Shown: piece after piece, positions 11,176 to 23,019 of the stretch | Numbering within the stretch: the first letter of the stretch is position 1 | How the letters are laid out: each line of letters begins with the position of its first letter | NCBI RefSeq assembly: GCF_029227915.1 | Contig: NC_079880.1 | Location: forward strand, 11,497,501-11,561,500 | Length of the DNA stretch: 64,000 nt | Source of the DNA: Hydractinia symbiolongicarpus | Taxonomy: Eukaryota > Cnidaria > Hydrozoa > Anthoathecata > Hydractiniidae | Direction of reading: 5' to 3' | Notes under the pieces: model-generated | Told to the model about the DNA's origin: nothing | The model's input: the letters and a program-made list of their open reading frames with translations, nothing else | Database searches by the model: none | Translations under genes and position numbers: made by a program

Positions 11176-12609
11176 AAATATGGGTAATGTTACAAATCTG
11201 CCAAATTTTCTTTCTGCTAAAAGTTTCCTCCTTAAAGTTACTAAATAGTTTTTGTTTTTTACTTTTAGTGATTGAGTTTTGAATGGTTTTCATTCCTGTG
11301 CTTTGCTGACGCAAAAGTTTCGTTAATTCTGTAAAACCCGAACCTGTTTTATATATTTAGCTTTGTTTATCAAAAGTCACGCATACAGATCGAAGTAAAA
11401 TCTTCAATGTATGCATTGTCTTGTACTGCTTTTTGCAACTTTTTTATGTATTTTTTAGGAAAAAGACGTGGGCCGTATGCCGTTAGAAGGGGTTGGGTTG
11501 GGGGCTGAGGCGAGGGCGTGGTGGCAACAATTTCATTTTTAGTTTTTGTAGATAGAAGTTCCATAGTTCCGTTTTTTCTTTTGTTTATTTAATAGTTTTA
11601 TAAACAAGTTACATAGTTATTTTTGCTACCAACTTGATTAACTTTGAGTTTTAAGAAGTTCTTCAAAAGTTAGTAAAAACTATTACAACTTTTTAAAGCT
11701 GTAGTTATGTAGTACAAACTTTTTTTATTAAATATTTCTAGTTTTGCGGTTATTTTTTTAGAACTAGATTTTCGTTCCGATACGGTAGTTAGAGATTCAG
11801 TTTAAGATGTAGTAATCTACTGACAAAAGATAGTAAAAAGAAGTTGCAAATAAAATATAAGTAATACAGTAATGGAAATTTATAATTCTTATACTAGTTA
11901 AGTAGTGTTACAGAAAACCTCTAATACCCCTAATTGTTAATTACGCCGGCTATTTTACTACCTTTTTATCGGTGAGTCGAGTTAATTTAAGCATGAATGC
12001 CAGGTATGCCACAATCCTGGAAATCGTAGAATTTCAAAAAAATATGTGTCAAAACTCCTGGAATTCTACCCAGACCTTTCTATTTTTCCAGTACAGAAAG
12101 TGTTGGTGGTGCTTTTACATGTTGTTTTATCAGGGCTTCCACCGAGTCAGGGGAAATCAGGGAAAGTCAGGAAAAAGACCCATTTTGGGAGAAAGTCAGG
12201 GAATTTTTTGTCTTTTAACTTGACTTAGACTGATAGAATATACATAGCTCTTCTTAATAATTGTTTTGATAATTACTGACAGGCTATGTTAGTCATTCAG
12301 TGGAACTAACATACTCTTGACCATTTTATGTAGTATATGGATAAAAGCTCCTTTGCCACAAATACGGTTTTTTAAATTTGTTTTTCTGTTTATATATATA
12401 TAACCTGTGTACAAAACCATGCAACAGTAGTATGAATGATATGAATGTTGTAAATTATTCTTGTTTTGTCTCGCTTTTAACTGTATATTTGTGTCATATT
12501 TTAGTTTTGAAGTGCATGCTTGTTTTACTGTTCTATAAGACACGTCGGAAGCAATAACCACAATATTACGTTTTGCTTTATTTTTAGTAAAATAGTTTTA
12601 AATATAGAG

Positions 12610-12836
12610 ATGACAAAGAACAAGTGTACCTTTCAGGATAAGTGGTTAGGTGATGAGAGGTTTTCCAAGTCGATTAAAAAGAAAATAAGAAAACTGCTAA
12701 ATGTCGATATTGTCAAAAACATTTCAAATATGGGTGATCGCATTTTATTAAAAAGAAGAAGCACATTGGGCAGAGTATAACTAACTCTAATGAGAGGCGA
12801 AAGTTAAGAAAAATAACCACAAACGAAAAGTCCAGC
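12610..12836 (+). pseudogene. BED/hAT-like zinc-finger exon, copy B
   Basis: Same exon as at 9297, with the same shift before the CRYCQKHF segment. After ISNMGD the main frame stays open for another 12 residues (ending STLGRV), whereas copy A stops earlier. No intact zinc finger can be read in one frame. Confidence 0.45.
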
Positions 12837-13860
12837 TGCGTTAGACACGGATTTAACCAGTTCCTTGACAATTCAACCAGAAATTCAAAGCATCCTTAAC
12901 ATGTGCTCAAAATGTTCAACCGACCGAAAAAGTCTTGGAATTTCTTAATGTGTAATTATCCTGAAAATTAGTGTCTATAAATCATGGAAAAAATGATTAA
13001 ATGTCCTGTGGAATTTACCATAACTGTGACAAACACTGAATACTATATTGTATTTTCTGTTGTGTAAAAAATATGTGTGCCTTGCGTTGTGAGAATAGGA
13101 GTAACTACATCGCAATGCAGACATAGCTAGCCTCTCTGCTTGTATCGTGTTTTCGTTGTAAACTTCACTTACATCAATAATTGTTTTTTATTTAGAAGAA
13201 GAATGAGCCACAATTAACGTGGGATTTCTTCAACATAAGCGTGGAGGAAAACAAAGAGATGGTGGCTACGCCTGCGAAGAAAACTTTCAATTGTGGCGTG
13301 CAGCTGGGGGTAAAGGATTTTTTACCCGGGAAGATGCCGCAAATTCCCGGAAACGTACGCACCTACAGTCCGTCCACTAAAGAAGATAAACGAATAAAAT
13401 ATTTGCTTCTTTTTTCGTGTGCTAGTCTACCACAAATTAAAATTTTTGTGCTATTGTCCTACTTGCATACTCTTCAAAAAGTTTTGGATAGAAATTTATC
13501 TCCTATGTTGTCATATTGCTGTAATATTGTGCTACTACTCGATAAAGCCCGTGGAAAAATACACTAAGGCGCAGAAGAACAATGGAAATATAGGTTGCTT
13601 TAGAGTTTTTGCTGACGTCAGCAGTGCATATACAAAAAGAAAATTGGAGAATTTTAGTCATTTGTTGTCTGTAATGTGTAGAGGTTGAAACGCTGATCAA
13701 AATAATGTACTGCTACTAATATTTCTACTACTAATACTGCTACTACTGTTATGCAAAGAAACTTTTGTTTTATTGTGTTAAAGTAGTTGTTTTGTAGTGT
13801 GTGTGTGTGCATGTGTCTTTCTTTTTAATTTTTAAAAAAGTAATTTAAATCATCAATTTA

Positions 13861-14356
13861 GGAGGGGAGAAAATAATTTACGAAGAGGTGGCAAGCCACC
13901 ACAATGATGAACTCAACCTGTTAGGTCTTTGGAAATAAAGCTAGAGGTTGTACTCCTCTAGAGAAAATGCCTCTAAAAGCACAATTCTCCCTTTTACAAG
14001 GATTTAATTAATAAATATAAAAAAATAAAAAGGACACAACACATTTGAAAAGATGAACAGAACTTTAACCAAGGGCAGGTAGGTTTCCACCCATATTTCT
14101 GAACCTAGGTAGCCTGGATGTCTAGCTGGGTCACCTCGAAGAGGTCCGCAGACGGTCATCAGCAGAAACTAGACATCCCTATCTTCCTAAAGTAAACTTT
14201 GACCACTTTCTGTTCAACTATGCTATTCTTTTTTTTTTTAACTCAGGTAATAAGTGGAGTCGTTACTCTCCAAAGACAAGATCATGTGTGATCAAACCCC
14301 CCTGCTAATATTTTTTTTGTGTTTTTTTTATTATTTAACTGGGGTAATAAGTGGAG
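13861..14356 (+). repeat. SIR repeat, full copy M1-M2-M3 (C2, type copy)
   Basis: The insertion is defined by comparison with unit A, where CATCAATTTA is followed by GTTATT and TAATTTGTAG. Here 496 bp replace GTTATT. M1: hairpin 1 GGTGGC-AA-GCCACC (13887-13900), hairpin 2 ACCT/AGGT (13916-13926), hairpin 3 CTAGAGG/CCTCTAG (13941-13961), then a pyrimidine tract and CAAGG (to 14001). M2: a 10-bp stem GGATGTCTAG/CTAGACATCC (14116-14125, 14169-14178) encloses hairpins ACCTC/GAGGT and CCG/CGG. M3: GGAG/CTCC and GATCA/TGATC hairpins, ending in a run of C (14241-14308). A second M3 is cut off at GTGGAG. No ORF of note. Confidence 0.85.
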
Positions 14357-14420
14357 TAATTTGTAGGTCTATGTCCCCACCCTGAAATGCGCATTGCTAA
14401 TATTCTTTCTGTGTTATTGG

Positions 14421-14651
14421 ATGGGTAATAGTGAAAGTTCTCACCAGTTGCAACTCCAGCGCAACCAAATTGATTTGTTGCAGCGTTTGAAGCTGCAACA
14501 ACAAAATATGTCAAATCAGCTCATGCAGCTGCAACAACAACAGCAGCTGCATGAGCAGCAATTGCAACAGCTGCACCACCAGCAGTACCAGCACTAGCAC
14601 CAGAGCAGGATGGTGTAGAGGAGGAGGGGCGTCGGCTCGGTGCTAAAGAAG
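14421..14651 (+). CDS. polyglutamine exon, copy B
   Basis: Sister of 10351-10599. It starts MGNSESSHQLQLQRN and has one fewer HQQYQH unit, again followed by an acidic segment in another frame and a donor-like GAAG|GTATTT at 14652. The function is unknown. Confidence 0.4.
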
Positions 14652-14821
14652 GTATTTTCATTTGTGTAATGAGAAAATAAATATCTTTTTCCGGTCTATA
14701 TCCTACCGAGTTTTGTTCAGTTTTGATAGCGTATATACCAAGTTTCATTACAGCGTTTTAGCTGTTGTATTAAATTTATCACCATTCTGTATATATTTTG
14801 TAGTGGAGCAGCGAGAGCGCC

Positions 14822-15055
14822 GTGAAAGACGGCAGGGTATGTTATTTTCAAAATGTGCATAAACAGTTGTTGCTGTTTCAGAAAGATGAGGTTGCAGTTC
14901 TCGCAAAATTAAATACAGATTTTATGGAGGAAAACATATTGAAATTAGCAGAATTTAGTTTCATGGATATAAAAGAAATAATTCTTAAATACATTTTAAA
15001 ATACCATACAACTATAAAATTAGATCAAGTAAAGTCACTCGTCATCAAATATTAA
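14822..15055 (+). CDS. unrecognised ORF conserved in both tandem units, copy B
   Basis: 77 residues, about 90% identical to 10769-11032 over the shared part, including NILKLAEFSFMDIKEIILKY. The upstream Arg/Glu-rich stretch is shorter than in A. No known domain recognised. Confidence 0.4.
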   Translation: MKDGRVCYFQNVHKQLLLFQKDEVAVLAKLNTDFMEENILKLAEFSFMDIKEIILKYILKYHTTIKLDQVKSLVIKY

Positions 15056-15109
15056 AATCAAAAAACTTTTTATTCTACCAATCAGCTTAATAGAAAAGAA
15101 TGATTATGA

Positions 15110-15205
15110 CATAACAAAACAGCAAGCTGTAGTGATTCAACTAGTCTAATGACTCCTATTTTAATTGGTAGAGGTTAAACCCTCTAAAGATCTCTATGCA
15201 AAGCA
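15110..15205 (+). repeat. SIR repeat, M1 domain only (copy C3)
   Basis: Follows GATTATGAC. It has hairpin 1 CAGC-AA-GCTG, hairpin 2 AGTC-TAAT-GACT and the GAGG...CCTC part of hairpin 3. The first bases are ATAACA where C1 has GTAACA, so the donor-like GT is lost here. Confidence 0.75.
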
Positions 15206-16341
15206 AAAAATATGGGGTGGAATTTAATGTCACAAATCTGCCAAATTCTCTTTCTGCTAAAAGTTTCCTCTTTAAAGTTACTAAATAGTTTTTGTTTTTT
15301 TACTTTTAGTGATTTAGTTTTGAATGGTTTTCATTCCTTTGTTTTGCTGACGCAAAAGTTTCATTATTTTGTAAAACCCGAACCTGTTTTCTTTATTTAG
15401 CTGTGTTTATCAAAAGTCACGCATACAGATCGAAGTAAAATCTTTAATGTAAGCATTGTCTTGTACTGCCTTTTGCAACTTTTTTTATGTAATTTTTAGG
15501 AAGAAGACGTGGGCCGTATGCCGTTAGAAGGGGTTGGGTTTGGGGGCTGAGGCGGGGGCGTGGTGGCAACAATTTTCATTTTTAGGTTTTGTAGATAGAA
15601 GTTCCATAGTTCCGTTTTTTCTTTTGTTTATTTAATAGTTTTATAAACAGGTTACATAGTTATTTTTGTTACCAAGTTGATTAACTGTGAGTTTTAAGAA
15701 GTTCTTCAAAAGTTAGTAAAAACTATTACAAATTAGCCCTAATTGTACAACTTTTTAAAGCTGTAGTTATGTAGTACAAACTTTTTTTTATTAAATATTC
15801 CTAGTTTTGCGGTTATTTTTTTTAGAACTAGATTTTCGTTCCAATACGGTAGTTACAGATTCAGTTTAAGATGTAGTAATCTACTGACAAAATATAGTAA
15901 AAAGAAGTTGCAAATAAAATATAAGTAATACAGTAATGGAAATTTATAATTCTTTTACTAGTTAAGTAGTGTTACAGAAAGCCTCTAATCACCCCTAATT
16001 GTTAATTACGCCGGCTATTTTACTACCTTTTTATCGGTGAGTCGAGTTAATTTAAGCATGAATGCCAGGTATGCCACAATCCTGGAAATCGTGGAATTCC
16101 AAAAAAATATTTGTCAAAACTCCTGGAATTCTACCCAGACCTTTCTATTTTTTCTCAATACAGAAAGTGTTGGTGGTGTTTTTATATGTTGTTTTATCAG
16201 GTCTTCCACCGAGTCAGGGGAAATCAGGGAAAGTCAGGAAAAAGACCCATTTTGGGAAAAAGTCAGGGAATTTTTTGTCTTTTAACTTGACTTAGACTGA
16301 TAGAATATATATTGCTCTTCTTAATAATTGTTTTGATAATT

Positions 16342-17040
16342 ATGCAATGCTTGGCGCAGGTATACTTTTTTTACATTCTCCACGGAGGCTCTGATAGGTA
16401 TTAAAAGAATTCTCCAGCGAGCAGCCAAAATGGCAAATGCATTTTCAATTGTTCTGCGAGCTGTTGGATTACAGTAGTTATATATATGTGCAGTGGTTCT
16501 GTAAGGTTATTTCTAGGATATGGTCGCATCAACAAGGACTTCAAAGAAATTTCATCTCCGATCAGAAAGTACGGTAATGGTTTGTATGGGAACCCACATA
16601 GATCTTCATCTTCAGGGAGGTGAAAATCTTTATCAGAGAATTTATTCCCCATTTCTGACTTAGTTAATACGCCGCTATCGTTATTGCTACCATACTCTCC
16701 GACATCAAATAAAGTAAAGCAGTAATTTGCATCGCACACCGCCAACAAAACAATGCTATAAAATCCTTTGTATTTATAGTATAAAGTACCAGAATTCTTG
16801 GGCATTCGATACAGATATGCTGGCATCTATAGCGCCAATAACGTGGGGGATATGCCAATGTCTTCAAAAATATTCTACCTGCAGACATGTGAATAGGCCT
16901 CGCATGTTTTAGTGACAATAGTTGATACATTATTACGCCCAATACGGTAAGAAAAAGACAATGATTGTTGACTCTCTCCAGTCGCTAGAAAACGCAGTGT
17001 AACAGAAAGACGTTCTCTCGCTGAAATAGGCTTGCAAAAA
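16342..17040 (-). pseudogene. PIF/Harbinger transposase relic
   Basis: Read on the minus strand in shifted frames, the order matches HARBI1-like DDE transposases. ISARERLSVTLRFLATGES (near 17020) is followed by the IGAIDAS segment with the first catalytic Asp. Next come MPKNSGTLYYKYKGFYSIVL, CDANYCFTLFDVGEYGSNND with the second Asp, LPYFLIGDE, MRPYPRNNL, and RTIENAFAILAARWRI with the Glu region. The C-terminal end (KKVYLRQALHNY) stops exactly where the truncated third tandem unit starts at 16341. At least two frameshifts separate the catalytic blocks. No TIR was found. Confidence 0.75.
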
Positions 17041-17071
17041 ATTGGTTCTTTTCTTCGTCATCTGAGGAAAA

Positions 17072-17195
17072 TTTTCAATATTGCAGCAAGACACAATGAA
17101 TACTCAACCTATTACGTTTTGGGGTTAAGTCATAGAGGTTTTGTTCCTCCAAAGTTACTGCTAAAAAGACAGTTAAACTTCTTTTTCGCAGGACT
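17072..17195 (+). repeat. SIR repeat, M1 domain, diverged subtype (copy C4)
   Basis: Same subtype as the M1 at 25592: TTGCAGCAAGACACAATGAA, then AACCTATTACGTT (hairpin 2 as AAC/GTT) and AGAGGTTTTGTTCCTC (hairpin 3). It ends with a pyrimidine tract and TTCGCAGG, a good 3' splice-site look-alike at 17192. It lies just upstream of the Harbinger relic on the opposite strand. Confidence 0.65.
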
Positions 17196-17449
17196 TGACA
17201 CTTGTTTTGAGATATGACCATTTGACATAATAAAACGTTTTAACTGCACTAAAAGTGTGAATCACTGTTTACAATTTCCGTCTTGCTGTTTGATGGGAAT
17301 TACACAGAGGGCAAAACCACTTATCATTCCCTGCCAAAACCTCGGGTTGTAAGAAGAGGCTCAATGACTTTTGAATTGTGGGTCTTGGTTGCAATTCAAG
17401 AAATAGAGACATTTCATCAGTAGAGTGCGATTGGAAACATGTGTCACAT

Positions 17450-18700
17450 GTGATTGTAGTTTTGGAACATGGTGGTAGTAAAAAGCGAGTCCTTTGTTGA
17501 CCCTGGGGATTTTATTATCCTGTCAGTTATGTGGACAGGTGATTTGCTTTTGGCACATTTGAAAGGTGACTTGCTTTCAGGGAAACTGTCTGTTGTTGTA
17601 GTAAGCGTTTCCCAAGGTTTTGAATGAAGTGTCATGACGTTATGTAAACCTACCCTGAGTTAAGGCAACTTTACAAGCTCCTAAGATATGTGGAACTGTA
17701 CAGATGTTTTTTACACAAATTACAGCTTACGTCTTTTTGTAATCCCCAGCGAACTAGATTACTTGGTGAAGGCAGTGTGTCATATGTGGAGCCAATCCAA
17801 AATGAAATTAGACATTGTGGCAGAGCCAAAAGGGTGCTCCACGAAAGATCGTTTTTCACATAACTGCACCATTTCATTCAGTTGCCTTGAATATGGAGTT
17901 GCACTGCCCGGGCTTGGAAAATGTCAGAGATGGTTTTGCGGTATTTTTGGCATCCTTTAGTAGGCATACCCTTCTGTGTAATCAAATCAAAACCAGCTTA
18001 CCCTGTTTGATGATACTCAGCTACCTTGATTGAATGATGGAGCCGTAACCATTTCCTAATCAGGACGGAAATCTTTCGTTCCAGTTTGATGACAGTTGAC
18101 AAAGAAACTTTAACCAAAGTTTATGAGTGCCTTTAAATGACGAGGATAAATTTGTCAACAGCAGCATGATCCGAAAGTTGGTGAGTAATGGTGCGACCAA
18201 GAAACCTAACAGGGTTTTCGTGAATCGATGGAATGGATTCGCCGTGAGCTGTAAAGGGCGATATATTCTTACACACTCCATTATCAATGACAATACTGCG
18301 GGACTTTGTTGCGCGAAACGACATGCCTGCCCAGTTAAGACCAGTAACACAGGGGTCAAGCAACGTCTGACAATCATGTGCTGAGGGAGACATTAGAAAT
18401 ATGTCGTCCATACACGCTTTCATTGGTGGTTGGGCGGAATCATTTACCGCTACACAAACAAATTCGATGATAATATTGATGGCTGCCAAGAAATAATCGA
18501 GAGGGTGCAGCCAACCTTTTTCATGCAAGTGCCACCCTGATGGAGAAGAGAGTGAAAAGGATTTACTCCATAAACCACCATAATAAATCTTAATAAGTTC
18601 TATCCAGGAAGGTGATACACCATAACGTTCTAAAGCAAAGAAGATAAGTTTGCGCGGAACTGAAGGGTATGCATTAGCTACATTATTAATGTAACGCGGT
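17450..18700 (-). pseudogene. non-LTR retrotransposon reverse transcriptase fragment
   Basis: On the minus strand a frame from about 18690 to 18133 reads through NVANAYPSVPRKLIFFALER, YGVSPSWIELIKIYYGGLW and the active-site segment CMDDIFLMSPS (DD at about 18405). It continues with WAGMSFRATKSRSIVIDNG and PSIHENPVRFLGRTI. Another frame at 17877-17671 carries the C-terminal words IGSTYDTLPSPSNLVRW and CNLCKKH, then KVALTQGRFT. The YxDD box reads C-M-D-D. I place it near R2-like elements by pattern only. The N-terminal half, an endonuclease and both ends are missing. Confidence 0.65.
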
Positions 18701-18859
18701 CAGGCAGTGATTTCCGGCGTTGTCGGGAAAAAAATAATCAAAATGGTAGCCTTAACTATAAACAACTGTAACTAGTTGACTACCTGGCTTACTTGTGAAT
18801 TAAAATGCAAGTATTTATGCTTCAAAATTGGAAATTTTGTTACAAAATTGAACCAAGAA

Positions 18860-20334
18860 ACCGTTTCTTCGTTGACTCATGAGGAATGCATGGAATAATT
18901 AAAAGAAATAGGCCAACATTGCTCTGGTACTACAGATGACATTGGCTATATCCAAAACTTCATGAAAGACTCAAAGCGAAGTGCAAAAGACAATACAAAT
19001 TTAACTGTAGCTTAGACCCACTATATATACCCCCTGTCACTGCCAAATGGAACAGCAATGAGCATAATTATCCAACGATAAATGAAGAAGTGTTCAAAAC
19101 GTAGTGTTTAAATAAATTTCAGGGAAGTAAAGGCCAGCAAGAAAAAACAGTGCGGATGTTGAAAAGCAGAAAAATAGCTTCTGTTAAAACAATAAAAAGA
19201 TAACGATAAAATTTAGGTTAAAGAAATGATTAAAAAATCCTATGTTACTTAAATTAGACCAGCAGTCATTTTATTTGAAAAAATTCAGTTCCCCAGAAAG
19301 CACATTGTTCTTGTCCAGTTGGTTAAAGTGGTCTATGTTGTCATGTAATTGCCCTATTGCTGTTGCTAAAACACTATTATGATACCAAAGAAAAACTTTT
19401 AGAGCTGACATGTACTCAACAAATTCAGAAATGGCACAGGAAATCACAAAAAGGGTCAGAACCTATGGTTCCCTTAGCTGAAATTAAATCTAAGTATGTA
19501 TGAAACATAAACATCAATGCTGCTGGCCTTGGTAGTTCATATTTTAAAAGAAATGTACCTAAAATGATTACAGATTGACAAAATAAACTAAAAAATGAAA
19601 AATCAGTTGAGGATCATATTCAAAACGTTCTAAATAACTCGAAAGTAGGGAGAGCTTTCTCAGTTGGAATCATGCTAAACTATAAATAGCATTGGGCATT
19701 GGCAAATTCATGAGCGGATCATGTTTATTGTATAACACCTTTATTTGATTCAAAAGTTATTGACATCGAGCCACAGCAATCAAAAGGAATCCAAAAAGAA
19801 ATACATAAACAATATATCAGTGATTTCTTGCTAGAAAAAAACACAGACAGTGAAAGAAATAAAATAACTACATATAAAATACTTGAACAGAACGGACTGG
19901 AATTAGAAATAGTAAATCCAATCATGACATACAAGGACCTCTTAAATATTCCTCTTCATAATAAAATCAATACTCAAATAGAAAGAAAAGCATCAGTAAT
20001 CGAAGTAGATTTGTGCTTTTTGAGAGCAACCAAACCACATGGTGATAATTACCAACATGTGACCCAAAACACAAACGATTGGTTAGAACTGCGAAAATAC
20101 AAAGTTCCTGGAAGCCGTCTGCCAGCTCTTTTAGGACTATACGGGAGTTCAAAATATGAGGTGACATGGGATATGATAAAAACAGGAAAAACCGAATCAA
20201 ACCAAAATCATATTAGAAATATAAAACGTGGCCATTATTTTGAAGACACAGCAGATTCCGTGGCTTCAAGAAATCGGTTTTTACAACTAGTGCCGTTATT
20301 TTTACTTGAAAAAACCCACAAGCTGCTTCGTTAG
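18860..20334 (+). pseudogene. SWIM zinc finger plus YqaJ-like nuclease relic
   Basis: Broken frames contain a SWIM-type finger (AHCSCPVG...CCHVIALL, about 19300-19370), then QKWHRKSQKGSEP and PLAEIKSKYV (to 19495). Further down lies a 168-residue open frame (19828-20334) with DNYQHVTQNTNDWLELRKYK, GSRLPALLGLYGSSKYEV and HIRNIKRGHYFEDTA. This is the pattern of the YqaJ viral-recombinase/exonuclease fold found in multicopy cnidarian proteins. Several stops lie upstream, and the C-terminal catalytic part is lost after FEDTA. Its job is unknown; nuclease activity is inferred from the family. Confidence 0.6.
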
Positions 20335-21600
20335 CCTTCTCATCTCCAAAATCGTTAACGCGAAAGTCTCTATTATTACCTGCGTTCCGAGTATTATTTT
20401 CCGGTTGAAAGAGTGTACCTTACGACGCGTATCCCCTTAATTCGTGACATTTTCGCACGTCTCCAGGGTTTTCTACCTCTATAATATTCAGTTTTGGTGT
20501 ATTCCCAGATATCAGCTGCAGTAAAAGATGTTAGCACCTTGCCGTATTGTATCAAAGAGAAACATTGACTAATTTCAAATTTGCTTGCAACTCGCGTAAT
20601 GCTTCGCAACTTTTTTTTTAACTTCTAGTTAATAATAGAAAGAGAACAATAAATTTTAGAAAGATTTTGTAAGTGATTTTTTGTTTGTTCTAAACATGAA
20701 TGTGAAATTTATTTTGTTAAGTTTTGATCAGCGCCCGAAGAGAGCCTGACCTTTGGTTTCACCTTTGCGTTTATTCGTCGTGGTGTACCGATGTTTAAGG
20801 GTATAGCTATAAATTAACCTGTTGTTGTTCGAAAAAAATGAGATACAAGGACTTTAAAAGCTGGCTGTGCAATCATTTTAATTTTTATATATTCATTCAT
20901 TTAAAGAGTTTTATGTTTTGTATTTTTATATATGTTCTTGATTTGTGGGGTATAATGATATATTTTCAATTTTTATCTCTTTTGAACAAACGAAATGTCT
21001 ATTTTGTCATCCCATACGTATCTACCATTCGCCTTGCGCAAGCTTGCGGTAAACAGCGAGCTAGAAATCACAACTTAACTTTTATTTGATAGTAATATAT
21101 ATATACTAACTATAGCTATAAGCTAAAACATTGATTTGCTCCTTCAACAAAACCTTAACAAGTGGTGGATATCTTTGCTCTGGTCTGCTCCCATATACAG
21201 CTATACACCCTTTTACAGTAAGTATTCATATAATATTTTTTGCCAACGTTGTTTTAAGGTTTTATTATAACAAGCACTAACTCTTTAGCTAGCTGTTATG
21301 TTGTTTACACAGTTAGGAAAAACTTTAAATTAAACTCTTCTGTAAAACGAAGTAGCTCAATTTGCAACTTTATCCATTGTGAGATAAGGTACTGGTTTCA
21401 GCATCTATATAATTAAGGAAATTCTTTATAATTATGCCAAATTAGGTTGAACTGCAAGAATTAATCCTCACAAAAAATCGAAAATAAGATAATAATAAAA
21501 AAATCTTCCAGTAAGGTAGATACGACAATTATCAAGAATCTGCCGTAACGATTCAATTAAGCATTAAGTATTTTTTTAAGCCTCCCCCAATAAGCACTTA
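20335..21600. other. no gene recognised
   Basis: AT-rich DNA. Small ORFs (for example 20838-21089) look like chance hydrophobic frames. I see no repeat boundaries. Confidence 0.4.
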
Positions 21601-21607
21601 TGTAAAC

Positions 21608-21999
21608 ACGAGGGTGCCGACTTGCCGGAAACGCCATCGTTAACCGTTAACCACCCGAAAAGGCCTGGGCCCTTCCAAAAGCGCCCGAAATGCAACGTGG
21701 GAAAGCTTTTTGTTTTCATTTAAATTTTTACAAGAAGCAAGGAGGTGCTATTTTGTTGTCGTACTTACAGTTTATTCTTTGTGGGATTTACTTATGGAGC
21801 AAATGATATAAAAAACAGTCTTCCGCAATCATTCCTTGACATTAAAAGAATAAATTATATATGGTTATAAATGTTTAAAAAATGTTGTTTTGATTTCGGG
21901 TTGTCTCCGGACTAAATTTTAAGTTTATGTTAAAAGCCGGAACTCATCTGACAGCCCCCTTGGTGTTTTAGGCGTTTCGGACGAGTCAGCACCCTCGTT
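21608..21999. mobile_element. 392-bp MITE with TIRs and TGTAAAC target duplication
   Basis: The left end reads ACGAGGGTGCCGACTTGCCG and the right end reads inward AACGAGGGTGCTGACTCGTC. Both continue to GAAACGCC, giving TIRs of about 28 bp with 4-5 mismatches. TGTAAAC lies immediately outside both ends (21601-21607 and 22000-22006), with an ATG/TTG difference one base further out. A 7-8 bp duplication fits a hAT-like MITE, which is an inference. No ORF. Confidence 0.75.
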
Positions 22000-22006
22000 T
22001 GTAAAC

Positions 22007-23019
22007 GGGCAAAAGAATGGCTGTTAATTTTAAACTTGTGAACCACATGAAAGTCAAGCTAATGGTGGTAAAAAAATTATGATCACTGAGGGCATAAACA
22101 TCTAAAAATATATTATTATGTATCCAAATATAACTGAAAAAAAAAGAAATGTTTTCTTCCTATGTATCTGGATATCCATAATTTATTCGATATCTACCTA
22201 CCCTGCTTTTAAGTCATGTTTTCTAGGAAAACAAACTTCATACTTTTTGAGCTAGCTAGGGATTCATTTGCTTTAAACTCTTGCATAACAATTTACAACT
22301 TCATTGCACGTAAAGCCAATGGAAGCCCCAATAATGACTTTAAAAGCTTTAGAGGTTTACCTTCTCAAAGCTAATAACACTTTTTAACAAATATAGTTGT
22401 GTTGACTCTGTTCCCATGTCAAAACAAACTTTTCTAATACTTTGTATATTTGTTTTGCTTCCCAAGAATACTGAGGGGAATTTTTTCTGAAAATTTTGCT
22501 TCACATGTGAACATCTCTACAGAGCATAAATAGGAAATTTTCTTCATATTTTTGTTTATATTGTTCAAGGAACAATAAAAATGAAAACTATATTGTTTAA
22601 TTTCTACAATGCTTTTGTCAGCGCTCCTGTCAAAAAATTTCTTATAACCCTTGCGCAGATCATTACGGTATTTGAGGTATTTAAATATCATGACTGATAT
22701 TGCTATTTTGAATTCGGAAGAACATTAATGTTGTTCTGGGATATATTTAATCTGTTTCCTTTTTAGGTTGGTGTTACACGGAGTTATTCGTAAAGCTCTC
22801 AGATTCTCAGACTCTCAAACACTCATTTTCTCAATATTCATACTTTGTTGGGTGTTGCAGGTTGAAATCAAATTTAATACCAGGTCAAAGGAGAAGGAAG
22901 GTCAAAGGAGAAGGAAGTATACACCCGAATTTTTATTTTCTTAAAAGGGCTGTAATATAACCCTGCGATTTTTAAATAAATATTATTTACAATAACCTTG
23001 TTGTGACTTTGTGACTGCG
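22007..23019. other. no gene recognised
   Basis: AT-rich. There is a short direct repeat GGTCAAAGGAGAAGGAAG (22884 and about 22902). Nothing else can be supported. Confidence 0.4.

Larger units (their letters stand above)
8901..12213 (+). repeat. tandem duplication, unit A (3.3 kb)
   Basis: Unit A begins TTTAACTTGACTTAGACTG, and the same start recurs at 12214 and 16281, so A and B are head-to-tail copies. They align along their length with scattered substitutions. A lacks two blocks found in B: 12836-13087 and the SIR element at 13861-14356. A ends with repeated GTCAGGGAA words. It is flanked on the left by the Helitron-like Rep relic. Confidence 0.85.
12214..16280 (+). repeat. tandem duplication, unit B (4.1 kb)
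   Basis: Second head-to-tail copy of the segment at 8901-12213. It differs by an extra 252 bp at 12836-13087 (or a loss of this from A) and by the 496-bp SIR insertion at 13861-14356. It retains a BED-like exon (12610), polyglutamine exon (14421) and the conserved ORF (14822). A 61-bp start of a third copy follows at 16281-16341, cut off by the Harbinger relic. Confidence 0.85.

Noticed and set aside
13887-13910. C/D snoRNA box C (ATGATGA) in M1 of the structured repeat
   Set aside because: ATGATGA is seen in one subtype only; other copies have AATGATA, AGTGATT or AATGAAA, and no D box with a terminal stem could be placed.
8901-16341. LTRs of a retrotransposon, because the same 60 bp recur at 8901, 12214 and 16281
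   Set aside because: The similarity runs through the whole 3.3-4 kb units, there is no gag-pol, primer-binding site or TG...CA end, so this is a tandem duplication.
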